DNA from: Pseudomonas sp. W4I3
GTDB lineage: Bacteria > Pseudomonadota > Gammaproteobacteria > Pseudomonadales > Pseudomonadaceae
DNA length: 64,000 bases
Direction of reading: 5' to 3'
NCBI RefSeq assembly: GCF_030816195.1
Contig: NZ_JAUSXS010000001.1
Location: 4,859,501-4,923,500, forward strand
The translations under genes were made by a program, and so were the position numbers. The notes under the pieces were generated by a model, which was not told the origin of the DNA, did no database searches, and was given only the letters and a program-made list of their open reading frames with translations. Positions 26,301-33,110 of this stretch are shown here, in pieces; within the stretch, counting starts at the first letter, position 1, and every line of letters starts with the position of its first letter.

Positions 26301-26801
26301 CGCGTACTCGGCCATCGCCTGAGCGTGCGCTCGTGGCCGGGCAAGGGCAGCGTGTTCAGCGTGCGCGTGCCGTTGGCGCGCAACCAGGCAAGTGCGCAGC
26401 ATCAGGCACCCCAGGAAAGCGGCCTGCCGCTGAGCGGCGCGCAGGTGTTATGCGTGGATAACGAAGAAAGTATCCTCATCGGCATGCGCAGCCTGCTCAC
26501 ACGCTGGGGCTGCCAGGTGTGGACCGCTACCGGCCAGGCCCAATGCGCGGCACTGTTGGCTGAAGGCATGCGTCCGCAGGTGGCACTGGTGGATTACCAC
26601 CTTGACCATGGAGAGACCGGTACTGAGTTGATGGGCTGGCTGCGGGCGCAATTGGCCGAGCCGATTCCCGGCGTGGTGATCAGCGCAGACGGGCGCCCGG
26701 AGATGGTGGCGCAGGTGCATGGCGCGGGGCTGGATTACCTGGCAAAGCCCGTGAAACCGGCGGCATTGAGGGCGTTGTTAAGCAGGCACTTGCCTCTGTA
26801 A
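23331..26801 (+). CDS. Sodium:solute symporter-fused hybrid sensor histidine kinase
   Basis: The 1156-residue membrane protein combines a 13-helix SLC5/SSSF transporter-like module (about 1-540), a PAS domain (about 635-755), a coiled coil (765-795), a HisKA domain with His806 in AVSHDLMQPLN, an HATPase domain (DRGPGIP, GLGLGLAI) and a C-terminal receiver with Asp1088 in LVDYHLD. Pseudomonas has several kinases of this plan; CbrA is a relative but lacks the receiver. The transporter part may sense or carry a solute. No partner response regulator is adjacent, so phosphotransfer to an unlinked protein is expected. ATG at 23331 follows CGGAG. Confidence 0.9.
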   Translation: MTLSSGLIAAVALAYMAIMFAIAFYGDRRHAPLPPRVRAWVYSLSLAVYCTSWTFFGAVGQAAEQLWAFLPIYLGPVLLLVLAPWVLQKMILISKQENITSIADFIAARYGKSQTLAVVVALICLVGVLPYIALQLKGIVLGVNLLIGSGPETTGTRAQDTALIVSLVLALFTIVFGTRNLDATEHHRGMVLAIAFESLVKLFAFLAVGAFVTYGLYDGFGDLFSQAMLAPRLEEYWKETVNWPSMVVQTGVAMMAIICLPRQFHVTVVENIDPQDLRVAKWVFPAYLILAALFVIPIALGGKMLLPGSVLPDSYVISLPMAEAHPALAVLAFIGGASAATGMVIVASIALSTMVSNDMLLPWLLRRSSAERPFEVFRHWMLSVRRVSIVIILLLAYVSYRLLGSTASLATIGQIAFAAVTQLAPAMLGALYWKQANRRGVFAGLAAGTFLWFYTLVLPVTAKSLGWSLSLFPGLTWMHSHPFGFSVTSLTLGTVFSLAGNFTLFVWVSMLSRTRVSEHWQAGRFIGQEISQRASARSMLSVQISDLLSLSARFVGEERAQQSFIRFAYRQGKGFNPNQNADNDWIAHTERLLAGVLGASSTRAVVKAAIEGRDMQLEDVVRIADEASEVLQFNRALLQGAIENITQGISVVDQSLKLVAWNRRYLELFNYPDGLISVGRPIADIIRYNAERGLCGPGEAQVHVARRLHWMRQGRAHTSERLFPNGRVIELIGNPMPGGGFVMSFTDITAFREAEQALTEANEGLEQRVTERTHELSQLNVALTEAKGVAETASQSKTRFLAAVSHDLMQPLNAARLFSAALSHQHEDLSNEARQLVQHLDSSLRSAEDLISDLLDISRLENGKINPQPQPFVLNELFDTLGAEFKALAHEQGLRFRLRGSRLRVDSDIKLLRRILQNFLTNAFRYADGPVLLGVRRRKGELCLEVWDRGPGIPLDKQKVIFEEFKRLDSHQTRAEKGLGLGLAIADGLCRVLGHRLSVRSWPGKGSVFSVRVPLARNQASAQHQAPQESGLPLSGAQVLCVDNEESILIGMRSLLTRWGCQVWTATGQAQCAALLAEGMRPQVALVDYHLDHGETGTELMGWLRAQLAEPIPGVVISADGRPEMVAQVHGAGLDYLAKPVKPAALRALLSRHLPL

Positions 26802-26820
26802 ACGGGATGTACTCGGTAAA

Positions 26821-26854
26821 AAATGCGGGAGGGGGCAAGCCCCCTCCCGCATTT
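26821..26854. terminator. Perfect 16-bp palindrome between convergent genes
   Basis: AAATGCGGGAGGGGGC and its exact complement are separated by AA. The sequence looks like two fused REP heads with all variable REP parts missing. It sits between the stops of the convergent hybrid kinase gene and rmuC and could terminate transcription from both sides. Confidence 0.65.
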
Positions 26855-26864
26855 TGGTCGCATT

Positions 26865-28358
26865 CTATTCGGAAGAATGCGCTACACCATCAGCGTCCGT
26901 CATCGCGCGCTCCAGCAAATCCGCCGGCAGGCTTTTGCTGGCACGCGCGCCAAGCAGGCGCAGTTGTTCAGTGCGACTGACCAGATTGCCGCGTCCATCC
27001 GTAAGCTTGTTACGCGCTGCGCTGTAAGCCTTGTCCAACTGCTGCAGGCGGTTACCCACTTCGTCCAGATCCTGGATAAACAGCACGAACTTGTCGTACA
27101 GCCATCCGGCGCGCTCGGCGATCTCCCGGGCGTTCTGGCTTTGGCGTTCCTGCTTCCACAGGCTGTCGATGACCCGCAGGGTAGCCAGCAAGGTGGTGGG
27201 GCTGACAATCACGATATGACGATCAAAGGCTTCCTGGAAAAGGTTTGGTTCGGCTTGCAGCGCCGCGGAAAACGCCGCTTCAATCGGCACGAACAGCAGC
27301 ACGAAATCCAGGCTGTGCAAACCTTCCAGGCGCTTGTAATCCTTGCTGGCCAAGCCTTTGACGTGATTGCGCAGGGACAGTACATGCTGCTTCAACGCTG
27401 CCTGGCCAATCACCTCGTCATCCGCCGCGACGTACTGCTGATAAGCGGTCAAGCTGACCTTGGAGTCCACCACCACCTGCTTGTCACCCGGCAACATGAT
27501 CAGCACGTCCGGCTGGAAGCGTTCGCCATCCGGGCCTTTGAGGCTGACCTGGGTCTGGTACTCGCGCCCCTTCTCAAGGCCCGCATGTTCCAATACCCGC
27601 TCGAGGATCAGTTCGCCCCAGTTGCCCTGGGTTTTCTGGCCTTTGAGGGCACGGGTCAGGTTGGTGGCTTCGTCCGACAGGCGCAGGTTCAATTGCTGTA
27701 GGCGCTCAAGCTCCTTGGCCAGGGAAAAGCGTTCGCGGGCTTCGTTCTGGTAACTTTCTTCAACGCGCTTTTCGAAGGACTGGATGCGCTCCTTGAGTGG
27801 GTCCAGTAGCTGGCCCAGGCGCTCCTGGCTGGTTTCGGCAAAGCGTTGCTCGCGCTCATCGAATATCTTCCCGGCCAGTTCGGCAAACTGTGCGCGCAGT
27901 TCATCGCGGGAACCTTGCAGGTCGGCGAGGCGCTGCTGATGGCTGTCCTGCTGTTCGCGCAGCTCGGCGCGCAAGGCCGCGGCCAGGGCGTCAAGCCGGC
28001 GCAGCTCGGTTTCCTTGGCGCTGCGATCCAGGTTCCAGGCGTGGGCGGCGTCGCGGGCGTTGTCGCGGTCGATCTGCAACAGCTCGACTTCACGGCGCAC
28101 GGCGGCCAGGTCGGCCTGCTTGGCGGCGTTGGCCTGGCTCAGATCGCTGATCTCGTCGCGGCTGGCGTCCAGTTGGGCGCCAAGCCCTTCCTGGGCCAGT
28201 TGCGCGATCGCCAGGCGCTCTTCCAGCAACTCCCAGCCGATGGTGCGCGCGGTCAGCCGCTGTTGAATCTGCCAGCACAACGCCAATAACGGCAGCGCTG
28301 CGCCAGCAAGCCCCAGGGCGACGCTGGTCCAGTCGAAAACCATAGCCATCTCTGCCAT
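26865..28358 (-). CDS. rmuC: DNA recombination protein RmuC
   Basis: The protein of about 497 residues has an N-terminal hydrophobic helix (LGLAGAALPLLALCW), a long coiled coil rich in Glu, Gln and Arg (about 35-200) and the conserved RmuC nuclease-like domain (QGNWGELILERVLEHAGLEKGREYQTQ, FQPDVLIMLPGDKQVVVDSKVSLTAYQ). RmuC limits inversion of short repeats in E. coli; the C-terminal domain resembles restriction-endonuclease folds. Three closely spaced ATG codons could start it, and 28358 is chosen. Confidence 0.93.
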   Translation of the reverse strand: MAEMAMVFDWTSVALGLAGAALPLLALCWQIQQRLTARTIGWELLEERLAIAQLAQEGLGAQLDASRDEISDLSQANAAKQADLAAVRREVELLQIDRDNARDAAHAWNLDRSAKETELRRLDALAAALRAELREQQDSHQQRLADLQGSRDELRAQFAELAGKIFDEREQRFAETSQERLGQLLDPLKERIQSFEKRVEESYQNEARERFSLAKELERLQQLNLRLSDEATNLTRALKGQKTQGNWGELILERVLEHAGLEKGREYQTQVSLKGPDGERFQPDVLIMLPGDKQVVVDSKVSLTAYQQYVAADDEVIGQAALKQHVLSLRNHVKGLASKDYKRLEGLHSLDFVLLFVPIEAAFSAALQAEPNLFQEAFDRHIVIVSPTTLLATLRVIDSLWKQERQSQNAREIAERAGWLYDKFVLFIQDLDEVGNRLQQLDKAYSAARNKLTDGRGNLVSRTEQLRLLGARASKSLPADLLERAMTDADGVAHSSE

Positions 28359-28404
28359 CACCAAAAAAGAGCAAGGTTAACCAAGCAACGCACGGGAGGA
28401 CAGC

Positions 28405-28728
28405 TCAGTCTTCGACCTGGCCCAGTTCACGCTGAGCGCGACGGTCGCCGGCGCGGGCCGCTGAACGCAGCAGGTCGTGGCCGATACGCCGATCGCGGGC
28501 ACTTCCGCATTCACGGCACATCAATTGGCCCAGGCGGCTCTGCGCAGCCACCACACCTTCGCGCGCAGGCTGCTTGAGCAGACGACCAGCCAGGTGCTTG
28601 ATGTTGGTACTCTGCCCCAGGCGCGGGCTGTCCAGGAGCCACAAGGCGACTTTCAAAGAGAAACGCTTGGGCGCGGTAACAGATCGGAGAGTGTCGGTAA
28701 CAGAAGGTGATACTGAGCGAAACTTCAT
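28405..28728 (-). CDS. Small Sel1-repeat-like protein
   Basis: The 107-residue basic protein starts MKFRSVSPSVTDTLRSVTAPKRFSLKVALWLLDSPRLG. It ends in two helices that look like Sel1/TPR-type repeats (AQSRLGQLMCRECGSARDRRIGHDLLRSAARAGDRRAQRELG). A CxxC pair (CREC) lies in the repeat. It is 46 bases upstream of rmuC on the same strand. The function is unknown; Sel1 repeats usually mediate protein contacts. Confidence 0.65.
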   Translation of the reverse strand: MKFRSVSPSVTDTLRSVTAPKRFSLKVALWLLDSPRLGQSTNIKHLAGRLLKQPAREGVVAAQSRLGQLMCRECGSARDRRIGHDLLRSAARAGDRRAQRELGQVED

Positions 28729-29183
28729 AAAGCACTGTGGGGTAGAACCGAAGGCGCGCCACTCTACTCTTTTTTTCGTACAGGTAAAGCTGAAAAAACG
28801 CTGCACGCCCGTTCTAGAGCAAGCGCTTGGGACAATCCACAGAAGCTGTGGATAACTCAGTGGACAACCCTGCTTTAACTCGCGCAAAGGCCCATGGAAC
28901 GGGGGCCGCAGTCAAACTGACGATTTTTTCACCAATAAAAAAAAGCGAGATTTTTCATTGACTTAAATTTTGATTACAGGCAAATGGGCAGGCTCCAGCA
29001 CTGTCACCGGCGAAGTTACGCGCGCTGCGACAAATGTGCACAAGTACACAGCCAATGGTTATATCCACGGCTTTTTTTGGTCCGACACGCTCGGAAAATG
29101 TTACTGCCAGCCAACCGGGGACCTTTTCAAACCGGTCGCGGCTCGCCACACTTCCCCACCGACAACGCAACCGTGCAGGGCCG
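28729..29183. other. Intergenic region without recognised gene
   Basis: This is the divergent region between the Sel1-like gene and the small membrane-protein gene. It contains one DnaA-box-like TGTGGATAA (28847-28855) and an AT-rich stretch near 28925-28980 that may hold promoters. I see no conserved coding frame, terminator or RNA. Confidence 0.6.
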
Positions 29184-29489
29184 ATGAAAGGAATTCTGTT
29201 ATTCGCCGCTTTGCTGCTGGCCATCTGCGCGACATCCCTGGGCATCAATGCGCTGTTACCGTCCCCGGATGGCGCCCTGTTCGCCATCGCGATCCTGCTG
29301 TCAGCCGCCCTGACCGCTGTGAGCCTGTGCATCGAGCTGAGTGATGGCGGGATCAATGACATGCGTGATGTGATGCGGGTCATCGAAACCGGCCAGTCCT
29401 TGCGCCTGACGCTCGCCGCGTACGGGCTGGGTTGCACCCTGGCGGCGGCCATAACTGTGTTGATCTATCGTGGGTTGCTGGGTGGCTGA
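29184..29489 (+). CDS. Small inner-membrane protein of unknown function
   Basis: The 101-residue protein has three predicted hydrophobic helices: ILLFAALLLAICATSLGINALL (about 3-24), FAIAILLSAALTAVSLCIEL (about 32-51) and LRLTLAAYGLGCTLAAAITVLIY (about 73-95), with a short polar loop DGGINDMRDVMRVIET between the last two. I do not recognise the family. The start ATG follows a poor ribosome-binding site, and the frame stays open further upstream without homology. Confidence 0.6.
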   Translation: MKGILLFAALLLAICATSLGINALLPSPDGALFAIAILLSAALTAVSLCIELSDGGINDMRDVMRVIETGQSLRLTLAAYGLGCTLAAAITVLIYRGLLGG

Positions 29490-29931
29490 AAGTTTTTTTG
29501 CCTGGTCGCTTCCTTTCCTTGTTTCGATCCGTTACTATCCGCGGCGTTAGTACCAAGCTGAAAGTCAATTCTGGCCGAACACATCCCTTGAACAACATCG
29601 GACCGGCCACCTCGATGGTTTCCAGGTATCACTTGCGACGACACTGCCTTTGAATAAGCAAAGGGTGCCGCGAAGTCTGCATACTCTGACCGAACCAACC
29701 TGCAAATTGATCAGGATCTTCACCCCGGGCCCAGAACCTTTGCCCTTGTTGTGTTGCCTGCCCTCCTAAGTACCTACCTGCCAGCCCAAGCGCGCCTAAT
29801 TGAATAGCGCTTCAAACTGGCTGCTTTGTTCCAGACTAGGTTCTTTCGCTTGATCAATGGTGATCAGCGTTTCTGGAACGTTTTAACGTTGCACGGTTCT
29901 TATCCGTGTCATTTGTAGGAACACCAATAAT
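29490..29931. other. 442-bp intergenic region, possible leader
   Basis: There is no gene longer than about 25 codons here. A possible -10 (TACTAT) lies near 29533, far upstream of the next gene, so a leader of nearly 390 bases is possible. It contains a TTG-started 21-codon frame (29588-29653) ending RYHLRRHCL. I recognise no riboswitch or known small RNA. Confidence 0.4.
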
Positions 29932-30156
29932 ATGAACGCTCAAATCCACACTCAGGATGCCATCCGCACCCTCACCAACGCTTTTGCCCCAATGAACTGC
30001 CTGATCATGGCCGCTCGCAAAGGCTGCTTCAGCTTCACCTTGGTCAACGAACACGGCATCGCACGTCACAGCGAACGCCTGTACCCCGATCAATACTCCA
30101 GCGCAGAGCCGCTGCAGGCCGTGATCGAGCGTACCCGTCAGGCACTGACTGCCTGA
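29932..30156 (+). CDS. Small cytosolic protein of unknown function
   Basis: The 74-residue protein starts MNAQIHTQDAIRTLTNAFAPMNCLIMAARKG, with a good Shine-Dalgarno (GTAGGAA) and a rho-independent terminator 25 bases after its stop, so it is a well-delimited single gene. The pattern FAP-x5-MAARKGCFSFTLVNEHG followed by a short C-terminal helix (PLQAVIERTRQALTA) is vaguely like the Pseudomonas DUF3509 proteins, but this is uncertain. Confidence 0.7.
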   Translation: MNAQIHTQDAIRTLTNAFAPMNCLIMAARKGCFSFTLVNEHGIARHSERLYPDQYSSAEPLQAVIERTRQALTA

Positions 30157-30181
30157 TCGACCCGAGTCGCTGAAACACAAA

Positions 30182-30209
30182 AACCCTGCCTGAAAAGCAG
30201 GGTTTTTTA
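30182..30209 (+). terminator. Rho-independent terminator
   Basis: The stem AACCCTGC/GCAGGGTT with loop CTGAAAA is followed by a run of T. It ends the 74-residue gene. Confidence 0.85.
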
Positions 30210-30335
30210 TTGCCTGGAATTTGACCCAGGTACTTTTTACTAAGCACGAATAGATATAAACGTTATAACCGGATAAAGAAGATGTTTTAAAAACAGTCCT
30301 TTACAAGACGAATATGACACTACACTTCAACTCAA

Positions 30336-30406
30336 GCGGCATGATCCGCTTGCGACGGGCCTGAGATCCGATCCACCGCTGCCAAGCCCCCCTTCTCAGG
30401 CCCGTC
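30336..30406 (+). promoter_or_regulatory. Structured 5' leader of the 160-residue gene
   Basis: A small hairpin GCGG-CATGAT-CCGC (30336-30349) is followed by a perfect 13-bp stem, GACGGGCCTGAGA (30354-30366) with TCTCAGGCCCGTC (30394-30406), closing a 27-base loop that ends 26 bases before the next ATG. It could be an attenuator-like or RNA-control element, but lacks a T-run. Confidence 0.5.
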
Positions 30407-30432
30407 AATCATTCCGACGGACTGAGGCTCTT

Positions 30433-30915
30433 ATGGGTATTGCCGCCAGCGAATTGTGTCGCTATGTGATCAGACCGACCTTGATGTACCTCGGCTGTCA
30501 TAACCCGACCGCCGAATCCCTGTTGCTGGGCATCGCCGCCAGCCAGTCGGAGCTTGGCTCAGCCTTGCATGACCGCCGCGGCCATGGCCTCTACAGCATC
30601 ACCGAACCGCGCCACCGCGCCCTTTGGGACACCTACCTGGCGCTCGACCCGGAACGGGCGAGCCTGGTGCGAGGATTAGCCAGCCAACATGCATTCCTCA
30701 GTGCGCCCCAGTTGGAGTTGACGGTGAACCTGCGTTACGCCACGGCGATTGCCTGGTTGCTGGTGGAACAGCATCGCCCTGCCTTGCCCGCCGCTGGCGA
30801 TGTACTGGCGATGGCACGTATCTGGAAAGAAATATTTCACCCTCAAGGCCGGCTGCGGGATTTCTCCCAGGCCTGGCAAACCTGTGTCTCCCCAATGAAA
30901 CAGGTGACCTGCTGA
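30433..30915 (+). CDS. Phage-like small protein of unknown function
   Basis: The 160-residue protein starts MGIAASELCRYVIRPTLMYLG. The central part LLLGIAASQSELGSALHDRRGHGLYSITEPRHRALWDTYL recalls a family of small phage proteins with a lysozyme-like opening (LLLGTAAQES..., GLYQMEP...). The end LPAAGDVLAMARIWKEIFHP matches the same family's second half (recollection, not a search). The expected acidic residue of such lysozyme-like folds would be the Glu of QSELG. It may be a domesticated phage gene. Neighbours are not phage genes. Confidence 0.6.
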   Translation: MGIAASELCRYVIRPTLMYLGCHNPTAESLLLGIAASQSELGSALHDRRGHGLYSITEPRHRALWDTYLALDPERASLVRGLASQHAFLSAPQLELTVNLRYATAIAWLLVEQHRPALPAAGDVLAMARIWKEIFHPQGRLRDFSQAWQTCVSPMKQVTC

Positions 30916-31060
30916 CCGGGCAAATTGCAAGATTCGCCAAAACCCGGTGAATCTGGTCGGATTGTCCTACAAAACCGCTCTATCTCCTGCGTTACAGCCT
31001 ATAGCGCGATGACAAATTTATTGATACTTTCCGCAGCGGTGATCACACGGAGTTCTAATA

Positions 31061-32338
31061 ATGAAAAAAGTAATGCTCAAGACCACACTTAGCCTCGCCG
31101 TTGCCATGGCCTCCTCCCAACTGTTCGCCAGCGGCTTCGCTCTGAACGAACAGAGCGTCAGCGGAATGGGTACCGGTTTCGCAGGTCGTTCTTCATCTGC
31201 CGATGATGCAAGCACTGTCTATGGTAACCCTGCCGGTATGGCTCGCCTGAATGGCCAGCAGATCACCGGTGGTGTCGCAGCCATTGATGCTTCCACTGAT
31301 ATCAGCGACGTCAGCGGCCGCTCCCGCGGCAGCAACAAAGGCGATATGGTGCCTTTCACCGCCGTGCCGTTCGGTTTCTACACCAACAAACTCAACGACC
31401 AGTGGGCAGTCGGTTTCGGCGTCTATGCACCGTTTGGCCTGATCACTGACTACGAAAGCGGCTTCCAGGGCCGTGGCTTTGGCAGCAAGAGCGAAGTAAA
31501 AGTCATGACCTTCCAGCCGACGGTCAGCTACGCGTTCAACGATCGCGTTTCCGTCGGTTTTGGCCCGACCATCAACCGCATTTCCGGTACGCTGGAATCG
31601 GACATCACGCTCAACCCTGCCGCGCCAGATACCAATATCAAGATCAAGGGTGACGACACCGCGCTGGGCTTCAACATCGGCGTGCTGGTACAAGCTACCG
31701 ATACCACCCGCGTCGGCCTGACCTATCACTCCAAGGTCAGCTACAAGCTGGACGGCCACACCGAAGTGACCGCGCCAACCGCGACCTCGCCGTTCCTGCG
31801 CAGCAACCGCTACGACGCTTCGCTGAAGATCGACACGCCTGAGTCCTACGACCTGTCGGTGACCCAGGACCTGACCGACGCCTGGAAGCTCTATGCCGGT
31901 GCCACCTGGACCCGCTGGAGCCGCCTCAAAGACATCACCGTCAACAACGACGGCGTCAGCGGCGCAACCGGTGGCGCACTGGCCCCTGCGCTGGTAGGCA
32001 CCATCAAGGAAGACCAGAACTGGCACGACACCTGGGCTTACGCCTTGGGTACTTCGTACCAGCTGACCAAGCAAGTGGTGCTGCGTACCGGCCTGACGTT
32101 CGACCAGTCGCCGACCAACAACACCGATCGCTCGCCACGCATTCCTACCGGCGACCGCACCATCTTCAGTCTGGGCCTGGGCTACGAGGTCATGCCGAAC
32201 ATGACCATCGACGTGGCCTATTCCTACCTGAAGGAAGAGGACGTCAAGGTGGCACGCTCCAACCAGTTGGCCAGCTACAACGCCAAGTATGAAAACAGTG
32301 CCAACGGTTTCGGCCTGGGCATGACCTACCGCTTCTGA
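31061..32338 (+). CDS. fadL: FadL/OmpP1-family outer-membrane fatty-acid transporter
   Basis: The 425-residue porin has a signal peptide (about 1-24, ending SQLFA), the FadL plug motif (SGFALNEQSVSGMGTGFAGRSS...ASTVYGNPAGMARL, with the NPA turn) and a beta-barrel ending in MTYRF. The family moves long-chain fatty acids or other hydrophobic compounds laterally across the outer membrane. The exact ligand is not evident. It stands alone and is followed by a bidirectional terminator. Confidence 0.93.
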   Translation: MKKVMLKTTLSLAVAMASSQLFASGFALNEQSVSGMGTGFAGRSSSADDASTVYGNPAGMARLNGQQITGGVAAIDASTDISDVSGRSRGSNKGDMVPFTAVPFGFYTNKLNDQWAVGFGVYAPFGLITDYESGFQGRGFGSKSEVKVMTFQPTVSYAFNDRVSVGFGPTINRISGTLESDITLNPAAPDTNIKIKGDDTALGFNIGVLVQATDTTRVGLTYHSKVSYKLDGHTEVTAPTATSPFLRSNRYDASLKIDTPESYDLSVTQDLTDAWKLYAGATWTRWSRLKDITVNNDGVSGATGGALAPALVGTIKEDQNWHDTWAYALGTSYQLTKQVVLRTGLTFDQSPTNNTDRSPRIPTGDRTIFSLGLGYEVMPNMTIDVAYSYLKEEDVKVARSNQLASYNAKYENSANGFGLGMTYRF

Positions 32339-32351
32339 TTCGCTGCGGTAT

Positions 32352-32391
32352 AAAAAAAGCCCCGCTCTCCTGCAAAGGAGGCGGGGCTTTT
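32352..32391. terminator. Bidirectional terminator between fadL and gpx
   Basis: AAAAAAAGCCCCGC...GCGGGGCTTTT forms a stem with a one-base bulge, an A-run on one side and a T-run on the other. It lies between two convergent genes. Confidence 0.88.
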
Positions 32392-32404
32392 CAATGGCCG
32401 GCGA

Positions 32405-32956
32405 TCAGGGTTTGGACGCCAGCGCTTTTTCTACCGCCTCGATCAACTCCGGACTGTCAGGCTTGGTCAGGCTGGAAAAATTGGCGATGACCTTGCCCTG
32501 GCGATCCACCACGTACTTGTAGAAGTTCCACTTCGGCGGCGCGTCGGTCTGCTGCGCCAGGACCTTGAACAAATTGACCGCATCCGGCCCCTTGACCTTC
32601 TGCGGCTCGGTCATGGTGAACGTCACGCCGTAGTTCACGTAGCAGACCTTGGCGGTTTCTTCGCCGGTCTTGGCTTCCTGCTTGAAGTCATCGGAAGGCA
32701 CGCCGATCACTTCCAGGCCTTCGCCCTTGTAGCGTTGATACAAGGCCTCAAGCCCTTTGAATTGCGGGGCGAAGCCGCAGAAGCTTGCGGTGTTGACGAT
32801 GACCAGCGGTTTGCCTGCGAAACGCTGGCACAGGTCAATGGATTCCTTGGCCCGCAGCTTGGGCAATTGACCCTCCAGCAACGGCGGACAACTGGTCGCC
32901 AGGGCCACGCTGCCAATGGCCATCAGGACGGGTAAAGCGAGCCAGCGCATGCGCAT
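32405..32956 (-). CDS. Periplasmic glutathione peroxidase-family protein
   Basis: The 183-residue thioredoxin-fold peroxidase carries an N-terminal signal peptide (MRMRWLALPVLMAIGSVALA), which is unusual beside the cytosolic BtuE/Gpx. The peroxidatic Cys60 lies in VNTASFCGFAPQFKGLE. The WNF motif (PPKWNFYKYVVD) is present; the Gln normally within the active site is not obvious. It probably reduces lipid or hydrogen peroxides in the periplasm with a thiol partner. It is convergent to fadL. Confidence 0.88.
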   Translation of the reverse strand: MRMRWLALPVLMAIGSVALATSCPPLLEGQLPKLRAKESIDLCQRFAGKPLVIVNTASFCGFAPQFKGLEALYQRYKGEGLEVIGVPSDDFKQEAKTGEETAKVCYVNYGVTFTMTEPQKVKGPDAVNLFKVLAQQTDAPPKWNFYKYVVDRQGKVIANFSSLTKPDSPELIEAVEKALASKP

Positions 32957-32990
32957 ATCGAAAGTCCTTGAGTCGGTTCAGGCCAACAAC

Positions 32991-33110
32991 TTAACAGATC
33001 GACATGCCCAACTGCATCAACGCCAGGCCTCCTTGCTGCCAGCCCCACCAGGCCAGCAGCAACAGTATCAGCCCTGCCGCCAGGGCCATGCACCGCAGTG
33101 CTGCACTCAT
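32991..33110 (-). CDS. 39-residue membrane protein coupled to the MFS gene
   Basis: A short reading frame encodes MSAALRCMALAAGLILLLL followed by AWWGWQQGGLALMQLGMSIC, one hydrophobic helix (about 8-22) and an amphipathic tail. Its ATG overlaps the TGA of the preceding MFS gene (ATGA at 33107-33110), a typical sign of translational coupling. Pseudomonas genomes carry many such tiny membrane proteins; a role as an accessory of the transporter is an inference from position. Confidence 0.6.
   Translation of the reverse strand: MSAALRCMALAAGLILLLLAWWGWQQGGLALMQLGMSIC

Noticed and set aside
28847..28855. DnaA-box-like TGTGGATAA
   Set aside because: A single box without AT-rich repeats or further boxes; not an origin.
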